This document shows, one piece after another, positions 23,332-36,603 of a stretch of 64,000 nucleotides of DNA (positions are counted from its first letter, which is position 1; each line of letters starts with the position of its first letter). The stretch comes from Gymnogyps californianus (Eukaryota > Chordata > Aves > Accipitriformes > Cathartidae): NCBI RefSeq assembly GCF_018139145.2, contig NC_059473.1:60866707-60930706 (forward strand), given 5' to 3'. The notes below the pieces were generated by a model. It saw nothing but the letters and a program-made list of their open reading frames with translations, was not told the origin of the DNA and searched no databases. The translations under genes were made by a program, and so were the position numbers.

Positions 23332-23375
23332 TTATGTAACGCGGGGTACGCGTGCGGCCGGCGGTGATTATGTAA
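23332..23375. promoter_or_regulatory. Pair of identical D-box / PAR-bZIP octamers
   Basis: TTATGTAA occurs at 23332-23339 and again at 23368-23375, 36 bp apart, inside extremely GC-rich sequence where AT-rich octamers should be rare. TTATGTAA is the D-box recognised by PAR-bZIP activators (DBP, TEF, HLF) and the repressor NFIL3, and it is close to C/EBP sites. The placement, about 1.2 kb downstream of the predicted start in the 5' part of intron 1, is usual for island-borne regulatory elements. Circadian or NFIL3-type control is an inference. Confidence 0.5.
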
Positions 23376-24340
23376 GCGGCACGTCCGCGCCTGTCGCATA
23401 GGATACCTCACGCCGGCACCGCGCCGCGCGGCGGGGGCCAGCCGCGGCGGGAGGCGGGCAGGGACGCGGCAGGGACGCCGCGGGCTGCCTCGCCGCGTCC
23501 CCGCCGTTGGGGGCAGGCGGCGCGGGGAGGGGAGGGGAAAGCCCCGGTGTAGCCCGGGTGATGCCCCGCACCTCCGCAGCCCGCTCCGACCTCCCTGCCG
23601 GGGGCTGGCGGGCGGCACGGCCTTCCCCTCTGTGAGAGGGAGCCCGAAGTGGAGGGAAGGAGACGGTGTCTCTGCTCCCGGTGGTGCCTGAAGAGCTCCG
23701 ACCCGCGGGTGGGGAAGCCGGCCGGAGGCCGCGCCGCCTCAGCCCGCCTGGCCCGGGGCCTCGGCCGGCCGCCGGCGAACACGGCTTGTCTCCGCGGGCA
23801 GGCGGCCGGGGCTCGCCTCAGGACAACGATAAAGTCCTCCGAGCTTGATTTCCCAGAAAGAGAGTTCTCTGTTTTTCTTATTAGTTGGCAGTAATGGTCA
23901 AACGTTATTTTGAGGTGTGGGTTTTTTTTTTTTTTTCTCCTTCATATGGTAATTGCAGAAATTAAACTTCTACTCAAACATTAAAGGGTTTTTTTAATGA
24001 CAATAATTCTTAAATACCCTTTTAAATTAAACTAATAGAAATACTAATGAGTTTCAGCAGAAATATTTAGCTAAATAATTTCCCTTCTCTCATTTTAAAA
24101 TGAAGTCAACTTTAACATAAAACTTGTCTGGTTTTGTACATTATTAAATAATATAGAAATCATTTTATGCCTACTTAGTCAAGGGTGTGTTTTTTTTTTT
24201 TCCTTCTAGTGAATCTATACTGTGAATTATTATGAAAAAAAGTAAATGAAGTGGTCAGGGTGGCAAAAGCAAACCATTAATCGATAGGTCTGTGTTACTC
24301 TACTCCATGGAGCTGTGCATGCAGACGGTATCTTCTGTTC

Positions 24341-24432
24341 TGTCTGTGCAGCTCCTAGCACAAGGGGGCTCTGGTCATCATTAGGACTTCTGGGGACACC
24401 GAGTAATTACAGTAATTACTAAATTAAAAGAA
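24341..24432 (+). repeat. 3' end of an ancient CORE-SINE-like repeat
   Basis: CAGCTCCTAGCACAAGGGGG followed by CTCTGGTCATCATTAGGACTTC and an A/T-rich tail resembles the 'cagcacctagcacaatgggg..ctggt' 3' region of an old amniote SINE. The tail has evolved into two TAATTA cores (24404-24409 and 24414-24419). The family assignment is from memory and approximate. Confidence 0.42.
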
Positions 24433-27400
24433 CTACTGGTCTAACAAGGTACAAATTCAGTGGACTCAGTTTTTAAATTCTGTTGTTGTTGTGAATTACC
24501 ACTGACTACCAGAGGAATTTGATCCTCAGGTTTTGAGGACACAGTGCAGAATCCTCAGTATTTTGATAGTGAAAATGATATGCAGACATGCTGAAAAAAG
24601 TGCATCTGTTTTTAAAGATAGGAGAGTCTCTGCCTGTTAGGTTTGCAGCATGTGGACATATTTAGATGCACTGTAACCTGGGGGTTATATTTGTTTACAG
24701 TCAGATGTTGAATCTCTCCTTATCCTTACAGTCGGGAGATACTTCTGAAACTTCAGGTATGGATTATCTGAAACTTTCTTGATGATTTTTTTGCTTTGCC
24801 TCATTTTTCAAAAAAATGGTTAGTGTTGTGGATTAGGCTGAGACGGTTTTTTCCATGTGAGTTTTAGAAAGTTACTACTGTCATCTGTAAATATATTTAA
24901 GGTTACTGTGGTTTTCAGCTGTGCAAAGGCAGCAGTGATACCGTACAAAGTCAGGGTGTCATTAATTTTGTTGATAGAACAATCCAAATTTTAAATTTTC
25001 CAATGGCTGTTGGGCATAGCGGTTATATACGACCTGGCTGAGGTGGCATGTTAAAACATCACTGCTGCGGATAAGGATAAAATTGAGCAGCACTTGTCCC
25101 AAAGCACAAATGTAGGGGACTTTTAATTGTGTATCTAAGTCCAATTGTGTGGCAACAGTGCAGAACGCTTCTTTACAAAGGCAGATTTTTAGATTCTCAA
25201 GTGACTAGATTGCCTCATATGTGAGATCTGTTTACAAACCTTCTTGTTACTATGAAGACAAAACAGAGAGCCATATGCATTCATGTGGTCCTTGCTGAAT
25301 AATGGTACATGTGTCTGCTTGAGTGTTTGGCAGTATATCATGTTTAGTTTATGTGGTGGCACCCTACAAGGCCATTCTTTTTTGACTTTTAACTATTTCT
25401 ATTACCATTGGCTGGCCTTAGTTATATATGAGTAAACTTAGAACACTGGTCCACATGTTTGTAACTAAGCTGGAAATTTTTAAAGCAGAACATTTATTGT
25501 TGAGCATTTTGCCAAAATTCTTTGTTTATTCATTTATTTAGGTGCTTGTTTTTAAAAGAATTAAGGTGAAATGGGCTTAAAGAAAAGTGAAAGTAATAAG
25601 TACCATTTTGCATGTCCCTCTCCTCATCACTTTCCGCAGGGACAGTTACTGCTTTTGAAATTAACCATGTTGGGTAAAGTAGTGGGAATATAGGAGCTGT
25701 GTGTCTGGCAGAAGTGGTTTACTTAGCGAAATACTGCAATACTTGCCCATCAAAGAGAAAAATGCTTGCTATTTAAGAGTATTACTGTAGAGTATACAAA
25801 TCACAGTTATGTGACTTGTATTATGAAGTATGACAAGCTATCTTTCAAATTTGAGTATGGTGGGGCTTTGTAATAAGCTGTGGTCGGTTATATTGATACT
25901 TATCCATCCAGCTCTGTAAGTAGAGCTCAGCAAGTACTACTTCCATGTAGTTCTCACTTGATTCTGCATAAGAATTCCAGGTAAATTGCCAGCGCTGAGT
26001 ATTAACTTTCTCTGCCTGTCTTAGGTCCTGACATAAATCAGGCCCAGCAAAAGTTCGTTCTTCATGTCAGTGGCTTTCACACAGGGTAAAGAGAGGAAAA
26101 TGTTTTATCTACCTTACCTCAGTCATTGAGAAGAGGTAAACCTGACAGTGTGTGGTTTTAAATTACTGGTCCTCCTAGCAGGAGGAATACATAATATTAG
26201 ATCTGATGGGTTACAGTCTTCAGCAAGAGTTAATTGCTAATACTCTTGGGAGCTCCACAGAAGTGTTGACTGCAGAGGCTGCATACCTTTGTTATTTGAA
26301 AAAGGTCGGAGAAGTTAGGAGAAAACTGCTTTAAAAATTCTTTTCTTTAAAGAAGCAGGTTTTTTCTTAACAGATTTCTTAAACAGCATCTCTGAAGTAG
26401 TATGTTACAGATTAAAATAACTATTTTTGAAGTTATTTGGTTTTCCTCTGTAATTTAACTGCTTTTTTTTTTTTTCCTTCAGTAGAAGGAACTATCTAGC
26501 AGTTCCTGAAGAAGTGAAGAAACAGCAAGGGGAAGCGTAAGCTAGATGGAAAATGGAGAATAGTATTTTTTCACGTTTCAGTCAGTAATTTTGGATGCTA
26601 CATTTAATTAACGTAGCACAGAATTATCACAGAAGAAGGAAAGTTTCAAGCTTTAATAGGAAATAGCAGCTTTGTACAGTTTTTTTTCTCTTTTTGGGGC
26701 TTAAACATTTTTTATAAGACTTTGCAACAACAGTTCTATTTCAGCAGGAAATATTAAAAAGCAATTCATTGGGGCCATATTTTTCATTCTGAAGTGAAAT
26801 TAGGACTTGTACAAGTGCTGGTCTGACAGCCTGAGAGCGAAAAAATGCATTGTAAGTAGAAGTATTAGAGCTTTTTCCATGATAACCAACTAGCGAGCCC
26901 CTACTTGGACCTTAAGAAATCATCAGTGAATTTAAAGAATACGTTAATCTCTGGAAACATCTGTTTTTTGGGTTTTTTACTGAAATAGCAAGTGGGAGGC
27001 ACCACATACCTCTTATTTTAGCATTCTGAACTTTTCTTCATGAATTAAACAATTGACTTTGCCCTAACCACTCATTTGTAGTAGGTTGCCCCCAGTAAGA
27101 TTTGTCCCCAGAAATCTCTCTCACAAAGCTATGAGCATGGAAAAGGGGTGAGAGGGTATGGGTACGAGTAGGGGAAACAATCTGATGCGCTGTTTCCAAA
27201 TCCCCAATGTGAAATAATCAGAAGACATACAAGTATCATATGCAACTTTGCCTGTCAAATTAAGAGTCTCTTGCCTTTTTTTTTTTTTATTGTCTTGTGA
27301 TTAATTTCTCACCATCATTAGTACAGTCTAAACATTAGAGTTTCTTCTTGCTCTGAGGAAGTTTTGTGGATTCTGGGTGCTTATTTTGATTTGTCTTTCA

Positions 27401-30303
27401 GGCACTTTTGTGTATCTGCAAAACAGTCACTCTCTGTTCTCTGTATGCCAGGGTAATAGCAGTGCAGTGTGGACCACAACTGTTTATGGTCACAACATTG
27501 CTTGTGTTTCTGTATTTCCTTGTTCTGCCCTAGGCACACCTCTTTTACTGTTTCTTGAAACTGAATATTGCCTTTTACTTTTTCATAGATTTATACATGA
27601 GTAAGCAAAACCCTACACATGGTTTTTTCCCTCCAGTTTCTCTGGATGAGGGTCTCAGGGTGTACCTACCAAAAAATGTACAACTTAGATGGTAGTATTC
27701 TTAAAGTAATACAGTGTACCAACGTGGATGTAATTATCTGATATAAATTCCCCTGGTACGTGGTTACGCTGATATGACTAGTTTGTATAGTGATTATATC
27801 CATTTTTCTGAGTTTGTTTATGCACATTTTACCTCTGTCAGTGTAGACTTGGTCTCAACAGAAAAGTTCTTTCTAAAATTGACATAGAAACCATAAGTAA
27901 TGTAATAATGTAGTTGGTAATGGGTTTGTGGCCACTTCATGCACACATGGGTTTGTTTTGTTGCACCTCAATTTGTGTTTAACAGAAAATTATTTTACTG
28001 TTTTGTTTTTTTTCTTGTGATTGACAGTTCTGTCCTAATATGCTTACAGAATCTGAAAAATGCAACTCTAATATATAAGAAATTTCAGACTGCACAAAAA
28101 AAATTATAAAGAATATCTCTGTTCTTAAAAATGTAAGTTCACTTCATTGCAACTTAAGTAAGTTGTAATAAACTGCTGCAGCTCTGGCTAAAATCTCTGA
28201 TTTATGTGAACTGCCAAAGGGGGAAAAAAAGGATGTACAGTATTTTTTGAAAGGCATGCTTTAATTGCTGTTTTGTCATACAGGAGGAGCTCAAGGTTTG
28301 ATTGCTGCAGAAAGTTTCTTTTTTAGATAGTGGTTTATTGGAAATTCCATACAAAGGAAAGCAGTTAGATAATTTGCATCTATAGTTCAGTTTAATAAAA
28401 AAGTGAAAACTAGGGGAGCTAAAGGGAATTGAAATTATAGCGTCAGGTGACATTTTAAAGGTAATACAGTAAAGTAGGGTTTGACCCTCTTCATAAGAAA
28501 ACACTCGTGAAAAACAAAGCAGAAAAACCCCAGATTATTTTCTGTCATTTATAGTGAAGTTTAGACTTTTTTGGCTACCGACGTTAGTATTGCTGCTGGC
28601 TGACTGGGCTAACTTAGTCCTCCCTGCCTCTCCAAACCCTAGTGGTGTGCCTGGAATTTTCCTCTGCTGGGCTTGGTGGTGGACTGTCAAAGCTTGGGTG
28701 CACTCCTTATCAAGTGATTTATGAATATGGAGTAATACTGGATGTTTTCTAATAAGCAATTTAAAAAGCTGAAAGAAATTTCTGATTACACGTTGTAGGA
28801 CATGATACAATCTCAGAGAATTTAGTAGAGCAGAATGCTTAATTTTGTTAAAATAATATTATTTAATGAGCAGTTTTCCTATAGAATAATATCTGCGCTT
28901 AGGTAGAAAGGAGCTTTGTGTTTAAAAAAATCTAACAGGACAGGATCAGGATTATCAGAATTAGTCTTGTTAGACAGTGGGGTTTTCTTGCATGTTGTCT
29001 TTTTCGTTTAAACAAGATAAATGGCCCAATCTCTGTATTTATGTATTTTATATTTGTGGTTTGCGTTAAAACAAAACACGTGTAGTGTGTCAAGAAAGAA
29101 TAGCATGAAATAATAACTGGGGTTGCCCCTCCTTGACAACAAGACGTGACACTATTTAGTTAGAGCAAAAACTATTTAGTTTAGACCAAAGTCAGTATTC
29201 AACAGAGACTAAGTTGCTGGCATCTGTTAACAGTCTTCATACCTCAGTGCGGTTCATTTTGAGTGTAGTCTGTTCACAAAAGTCCTAAAAGTATGTGGAG
29301 TTTCATGTTCCTTGTCTTTCAAAGACAGCTAAAATAGTTGACTAGCTGGAAAATATATCTTTATTTTCTCTAACTGTTGTCAATTTATGTAGTGTTTGAA
29401 AGTGATTTTATTTCTTTCTGTGCAAGCATTAGCAATGAAAAAGAGATGCTCTAGAGAGTAATGCAGGCCCCTGGTTAACTGACATCTGTGCATGCTGACA
29501 GTGTTTAACTGAGTTCTCTGTGACACCTGTGAATACTGATGCATCTTGAGAGTTGAATTTCTAGAACTATTTTGTTAATGTTGTAGAAGAGAGAATTGAG
29601 TACAATTCATGGTGTTCTGTAACAACAGAGATAGACTAATTTTGACTTTTTCCCATTTAAAATCAGTTATGTTTATGAGCACAGTTTCTGAAGCTGCTTA
29701 TGAAAGTTTTTTTCCCTGCATTTGTCTGAGATAAAATAGTTCTTTGGTGAAAACGGTATTTATCTTCGGCTGGACATTTATAGGCTCAGACAACCAAATT
29801 CCCTATCCTGTTTAAGTCAATAAAAGTTTCTACACTTTGGTAAAGGTAGGATTTAACTATGAACTTTGAGACCATAAATTTGGACATCTTGATGCTGTGT
29901 GATATGATAGTCTATTTTGATCACCAGGAGAGGTCGTGATATTAGACTCTTAGAGTAAAGAGATTTTACTTTAAAATCTCTGCAAAGCTATGTGAATATA
30001 ATTCCTTCCAACATTCCTAGTAAAACTGTGTCAAACAGAACTTGTAGCCTGTTCCATTATTTTGTGCTTGGTCCTACAATACTAGCAAAATTCCTCTAAA
30101 AGTTAGTGGATATTTTCACAGTGCTGCTTGGCTAGAATCTTTGTTTTCTTAAGGCTTAAATAATAGATAAGCTACATGTATTTAATTTTGTGAGGTACAG
30201 TTGAATTTCGATACAGGCTTAGCAAGATGTTACTAATACATCTGAAGAAATTTGTGGTAAGTGGAAGGGTAGGAGACATTTATATAATACGCTTGAGTAG
30301 GAA

Positions 30304-30343
30304 ATGATGTTAGTGATATTAGCATGATGTTAGTGCAATACAA
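30304..30343. repeat. Two-copy 20-bp tandem repeat
   Basis: ATGATGTTAGTG at 30304-30315 recurs at 30324-30335, a 20-bp period with the remaining 8 bp diverged. A small tandem duplication of no known role. Confidence 0.6.
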
Positions 30344-32167
30344 ACTCACAGGAAGGTGTTTGTTTTAGAGCTAGAGTGATGCCAAATACAGTGTTGCTAC
30401 CTCTGGAGTAGGTTGGTATGGTGGCAAAATGTGGGGATGGAGAGGGCAATAAAGTTGGTCTAGTAAGTTATCTGTCATGTTTGATACATGTCATCTTTTT
30501 TAGTTTTTTAATCTCTGATTTACTTAATTACTAATTAAAGAAATACACAAATTGTACTCATCTTTGACCTAATTTATCATAGTGGGTACTGTTAATTATT
30601 GGTGAAAAACTTCAGAATCAGCCGTGCATTAGTGAAACTACTACATAATTTGGAGTAATGAGTAGGGCAGTTTTGAGTCAGCTATGTTTTTGTAAAGGAG
30701 TAAGGTTGTAAGTTGGAACTGATACACAATAGTATGAAGGTTCCCATAGCACCTTTCTTTGGTCTGATTTGTTATTGACAGGACTTTGGTCTGTGAAATG
30801 CCGGGAGACAAAAGGATGACATACAGTACCTGCTTTGTTTTTAGCTCAGCTCACTAATAGTTGAAAACTGTGATGTTCAGTGATTCCATTAAATTAGTTA
30901 GTGATCTCTTTGTGGACAAAAATTCATCGCTCTGTATGTTGCTCTTATGAACAGGCTTGGCAGAGAGGTGACAAAGTAATAGACAAGGAAATGGAAGCAT
31001 ATCAGATCCTCCAAAACTTCTCTTTTGGAGCAAGGACAAGGTGCGTTTACACAGCACCTTGGAAATGCTTGTTTTGCTTCTGGGTTGTACAGATTTCAGC
31101 ATCCAGAGTTGATGAACCTTCCATGATGGCCGGTTGGCCCGGACACATTCCCTTGTAAAAGCTAAGTGTACAAGGAGAAGAACTTCTGCTTTAGTTTTGG
31201 TCTGTGTCCTCTATGTGGTGCTTTATAGTGGTGTGTCTGGGGTCTTTGCTTATTCTTCTGTAGTAACAGCGAAGTAGCTTTCAGTAGATATACCCTGACT
31301 TTCCTTCCCTTGCTCCCCAGATCACCCTCTGCATGGCAGGAAAGAGAGAGACACATGGGATGATGGAGTTCCTTTATGCACACCTCTCCAAAGCCTCAGT
31401 GCAGCGTATTTTCCACAGATCGAGTGACTATGAGAGAAGCCTTTTAATTTTCTTTATCTTTCTCTCTCACAGCCTTAGTAATTAAAGAAGAAAACGATGC
31501 TGCTAAATAGACATTTTTGGATGTATGCTGGTTGAGAATGAGACCTAGAGGGGAAGATAAATAAGATGGGGAGGGGAAGTTTGAATGTGACTGACAGTGG
31601 ATTGTAATTGCCTACAAGAAGTTATTTTTATCAGATCAAGTCTCCCTCTAACATTAAGTCCTCAACCTAAAGAATCTTAGTACTACAGCCTTTAAAATCC
31701 CTGTCCAGTTGCAAGTCATACAAGCATGTCTTGATGAGTAACTAAGATCTGATAGAAGGCACCATCTTGGATACAGTGGTAGCATCCTCTAACTTCCGTT
31801 GTTCGACATCTCCGCAGAGAATTTACACACAGAATACAATGCCTTCTTATCTTGCTCAATGCTTGCAGGTATTTCTCTTTACATTTGCTTATGCACTGTT
31901 TTGATTTAATTTAGTTGCAGTATCATTTGATCCTGGTCAATAGTTCAACCCACTTAACTAGCAAGCAGGGGAATAAATGAAACCAATTTTGACTCACTCT
32001 TTCTCAGTCAAGTGGGTTGTCTGGCAAGCCAAGAGTGTAATAAATAGATTTTGTGGCTATTTACAGACTCACACACTAGAAAACAGAGAGCTGTGCTTCC
32101 CAGTTTCATTACATAATTCAGACAGTGTCACATCCAGATGATGGGATTACACCTGTGTTTTTATCTC

Positions 32168-32191
32168 AGCCAAAAATGCATTTTTTTGGCT
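32168..32191. other. Perfect 9-bp inverted repeat (short hairpin)
   Basis: AGCCAAAAA (32168-32176) and TTTTTGGCT (32183-32191) pair perfectly around a 6-nt loop. It is short and A/T-rich, so it may well be chance. Confidence 0.6.
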
Positions 32192-32890
32192 CCTGCTTTG
32201 ATGTTTTCCCATAAAAATAAACAGATAACACCAGAAAATTGAGGGATTTTGCTATATTGCATGAAGAAATATTTAAGTATGCGTGTATAAGTATATACAT
32301 ACACACTTACGTACATTTATGTGATCATAGCTTTTGCCTCCAGTCACGTTCTGTCTCCTTCACAGTACAGTATACCTGGAATGACTTCATGAGAGCTCGT
32401 GGTTGCAACTCTGGCTTGTTTGTCACTGAGAGGAAGATTTGTCCTAGATTCAATGTAGGTTCAACTGCTGCTATGACTTTTAAATAAATAAATTTATTTG
32501 CATTATTTATGTGTGAGTATTAGCATTTATTTCACAAGTGTGTATATAGATGCACATACACAGCCCCATTTTGTTGTTGAACTGCTGTGGTTTCCCTTTG
32601 GTGCATTGGGTATCAGAATCTGCCCAGGTGATCTTTCTGAAGTGTTATTCACTGTTCCTGGTACATGGCTGGTACGATGATGCCAGCACAGTCAGTAACT
32701 GAGCATGGCCCATTTTATTGCCTGTGACTGATTCAGCCAAGGTCATGTCTTGTTGGACCCTGAAGATGTTTGCCTTCTAAGTTAAAGCTCTTTGAATTCC
32801 TTTTATATCCTCTTGTTTCTGAGGGGCGTAATCGTACCACTCTTAGCCTAGTCGGAAGGTTAAAGGATCGTTTCTGAGGCTCTGTCATTG

Positions 32891-32950
32891 GTGGTGCTTG
32901 GCAGTCAACTTGTGCGTGGTGCTTGGCAGTCAGCTTGTGCGTGGTGCTTG
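32891..32950. repeat. 25-bp tandem repeat, 2.4 copies
   Basis: Units at 32891-32915 and 32916-32940 differ at a single base, and a third partial unit covers 32941-32950. The near identity implies a recent duplication, probably length-polymorphic. Confidence 0.9.
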
Positions 32951-33966
32951 TTAACCCTCACTCCTCTGGTAGGACACCCACTTCAGCGCCATGGCTGAAC
33001 TAGTGGTGCCAGGTCTCATGGCCGTAGAAATGTGACCAGAAAGTCAATCCATGAACAGGCTACCTGTGTAAATAGATTATGTAAATGAAAGAGATCATAA
33101 AAAACACTTGCATCATGCCAACACTTGTTACCTTGTTGCTTGACCTTCACTTTCTCTGGTGTCAAGCGCAAAATCATCTTGCCCTCATCTCACAGTTTTC
33201 TAATCAGTGCCCACAGCTGAGAAGATTACACCAAACTGTGCTCGGCACAGCTTGTGTTACCGTGTGAACTGCCTCATCTCTTGTGAATAAAATGAAAACT
33301 CTGTCATTTTGGATCAAATCCTGACTTCAGTAGAAGTGCAGAATGGGAAGTTGTTGATTTTTTCATGAGGCTGGGCTTTTGCCATCAGCTGTAGATAGGA
33401 CTTGTACTGCTGAAATAGTGCTCCTTGTGACTGTCTCTGCCTATAAATGGAAACCTTCAGCATGCGAGGTTTGCTCTTCATTGGATATAGTAACACTAGG
33501 TGAGAATATTGGAAAAACTGTCTACATGGAAACAGCCTCTGGATACTTCAGGCAGAGAAGATAAAAAAACAAAAGGCACTCCCAACAGAAATGATGGTTA
33601 CATTGCCAGATGGTATAAGGTAATTTGGAAAGAAAGAGTGAAGATACATTATCTACCCCAAGGTGCTTTCATTGTGATTTGAATATAAAATGCGTGAAGT
33701 CTTAGGTACAAATGTTGGAACTGACACTGGCTTAGGGCTGTGGTTTTAGCTTTTTGGGTTTTTTAGTTATAACCTATCTGAGAAAGGAACTTGCTGCGTT
33801 CCTGAGGGCGTCATAGTTCCAGCAGAGTTTGTGAGCTTGGAGCCTGGACTGTACCTTACTGCTTGTTTCCCCAGTGAAATCCCATTATCTGGGTTTGGAA
33901 CTGCTTGTTAAGATGTGAGAAACTTGGATTTCATTTCAGTTTGTGCATGATGTCATTTTGGTACTC

Positions 33967-33988
33967 TTTTTTTTTTTTTTTTTTTTTT
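33967..33988. repeat. Poly-T tract (T22)
   Basis: The longest homopolymer in the window. No retroelement body is recognisable on either side. Confidence 0.9.
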
Positions 33989-34897
33989 AAATGAAGTCTG
34001 ATACCTTCTTGTTTCAAGTGGCATAATTTCAGAGGTGGGTTTTTTCCCTACTTCTGGTATGGTTCAGCATAAAAAAGAAAATATTTACAATAAGTTTGCA
34101 AGGTTCTAGTGTGATGTTTCATTCTAGTGTAACCTACCTGCCCTATGTATCTAGTCCTCCATCTGAAGCCCAGTAGCACCGAACTGAATTGGCTTATCAC
34201 TGATAACTGGGTTTCTCTTTGCACTTCCCATTTTTAGATGTAATTTTGAAAGAATCTTGCACCTGATGGGTTGATTAGAGGGGAGATGAGCTATTTTCTT
34301 TTTTTAAATACTACAAACAAAATAAAAAAGGAAGAGGAAAAAGCCCAGATCAACCAAAGCTTATGACATGATTTTAGAATGCATAACCTTGGGCAAAAAG
34401 GGCCAGTTATTGGCGTAGTTCTTGAGTAACCTAATTGTTTGATAAGGATCCTTGCCTGTTTAAGTTGTTGTTGGTTGTTGGAAACATTCCATTTCTAAAT
34501 TTGTGCCTTACTGCATACCCTGAGGTATGTGTACAACCCACTGTAATTGCACAGTTTATTATTTTATTAATGAGAGTTATGATAATGTGTTGGCTCATGA
34601 ACTCCCTCCAGTCCAGGTATGGTCTCCTAATTGCCCAGGGTTCTGCGATTCCATCGTTTGTTCCAGGGATGGTGACGGAGAGCAAAAGCAAAGCCTTTAC
34701 AAGCACGGTTTAAAGAACTCAGACCTTGCCCTAAAGCCTGTGTTTGGTGTGATATTGCAACCAAAGGCTGGAAAGGTAGGATACCTTTTTAACACACACC
34801 TAATGAATAATAATAGAAGTGGCAGAAGTAAATTCTTACTACATAATCCTGAGTACCTGAGACTTTGCCAGCTGGAAGGAGAGGGACGCACACCTTA

Positions 34898-35272
<375 letters not shown>

Positions 35273-36463
35273 TCAAACAACTACCACTTGCTCCTCAGCG
35301 CTGCCTGGCTTTACTGGTACGCTATAAACCTCTGACCTTGGGTTTGCAAGATCCGGGGAGCAATCTGAGGACGTCGTGGCAGCCCAGGTCCCTGCAGCCT
35401 GCGGGACGGAGGGGACGGCGACTTCCCACTGAGTGCGTCGCAGGCTGCCTCCTTACTGTGGTGGCTGGTACGGTTTTCCACGGCTTCTGAAACTGCTCAT
35501 TACAGTGCTTGGCTCTTCTACAAGGGCTTTTCATAGCTGTAGCCCCTGTGGCTTGCTGCAGCATAGTTTTCTGGTGGAACAGATGGTATATTACGTAGAA
35601 AGTTACTGTATTTTGGTATCACTGATTTTTACTTATTTATTTTGCTGTTTGTCTTCCTTTTTTTTTTCTTTTTAAAGTGGGCATGTAGCATAAGTGCAGA
35701 ACTTGGAATCGGTATTGGATTTGCCTTTGATATATTAATCTTTATATTTGTGTATGTGTGCAGTATTTTACACTGAGTAGTGTGTGCTTTCTGAAGTTTT
35801 AGTGAACAGATTTTTGTCATTTGGATTGAAATTAGTTCAAAATACTGTAAGGGAAAAAAGCCTATGAAAGAAGATCCTTGAAAGGAAAAGTAAATGTCGT
35901 CTTAAACAAGCTTTGTACTCACTGGAGTACAGTTTCGTTTTTAAGTCAGTAGATGTGTTTTCTGTATCTAATCTTTGTTTTTTTAATTGATATCATCTGG
36001 TCAATTTGAGTGACAATGCTATTCCCATAAGAAAAATATTTATTCTAAATATTATTGTTGCCTAGGATCTTGTTGAATTCATGAGATACAGAAGCGGTCA
36101 AGTTGATTTAATTTTTTTAACATTTTTATAGTGTTTTCTCATTGTTTCCATGAAAGCAATTTCAATAAATATTTCAGCAGTTGCTTTTGGTTTCTTGAAA
36201 TTAGGTTACCTATTGTTGAAAACTGCAGGTTCTTAAACACGGGTTTCAGATCTGCTTTGTCTTGATTAGACATTTGAAATAAAATATAAATACTTGAGCA
36301 AGCCCCAAAATAAGGGCTTGCCTTTTCCCCCACCTAGCTTCCAGGACTTAATGTGTTTTGTCCAAAGAATCTCCATAAGTTGTTACTTATAAAAGATAGT
36401 TACAACCACGGGGTTTTGGTTCCACTTAGCCAAATGACTTTCATATATTAACTTTTATTTTTT

Positions 36464-36603
36464 ATGTGTGTATATATTATTCTATAGACACACATACATA
36501 TATCTTTATATATATACACTCACACATACACGAATGTATGTATGTATGTATACACACACCACACATATACACTCTCACACTATGCAGACACTCGCACACA
36601 CTT
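36464..36603. repeat. Compound TA/CA/TATG microsatellite
   Basis: Mixed (TA)n, (CA)n and (GTAT)n units, including GTATGTATGTATGTATAC that runs into ACACACAC. The TGTAT and ATACA segments can pair with each other. Simple sequence, likely polymorphic. Confidence 0.88.

Larger units (their letters stand above)
20180..23860. promoter_or_regulatory. Large CpG island at a gene promoter
   Basis: About 3.7 kb of very GC-rich, CpG-dense sequence with abrupt edges: AT-rich DNA lies before about 20180 and after about 23860. Unmethylated CpG islands of this kind mark promoters of vertebrate housekeeping and developmental genes. Inside are GC boxes, an inverted CCAAT box, a CRE, a TATA/Initiator pair, two splice donors and several bZIP-type sites, annotated separately. 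Long open frames on both strands here (up to 270 codons) are a by-product of the GC content: they overlap each other, have low-complexity Arg/Pro/Gly/Ala composition, and resemble no known protein. The gene itself is not identified. Confidence 0.93.

Noticed and set aside
26461..26550. Strong polypyrimidine tract and CAG at 26463-26482, like a splice acceptor
   Set aside because: The downstream sequence has early stops in the frames checked and no well-placed donor. Probably a cryptic acceptor in an intron.
30901..31158. Plus-strand frame containing EQAWQRGDKVIDKEMEAYQ
   Set aside because: It looks protein-like at first but lacks splice signals on both sides, and the segment partly resembles a decayed SINE in reverse. 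Not supported as an exon.
36464..36603. Possible telomeric or CRISPR-like repeat
   Set aside because: The units are only 2-4 bp (TA, CA, GTAT) without spacers, so it is an ordinary microsatellite.
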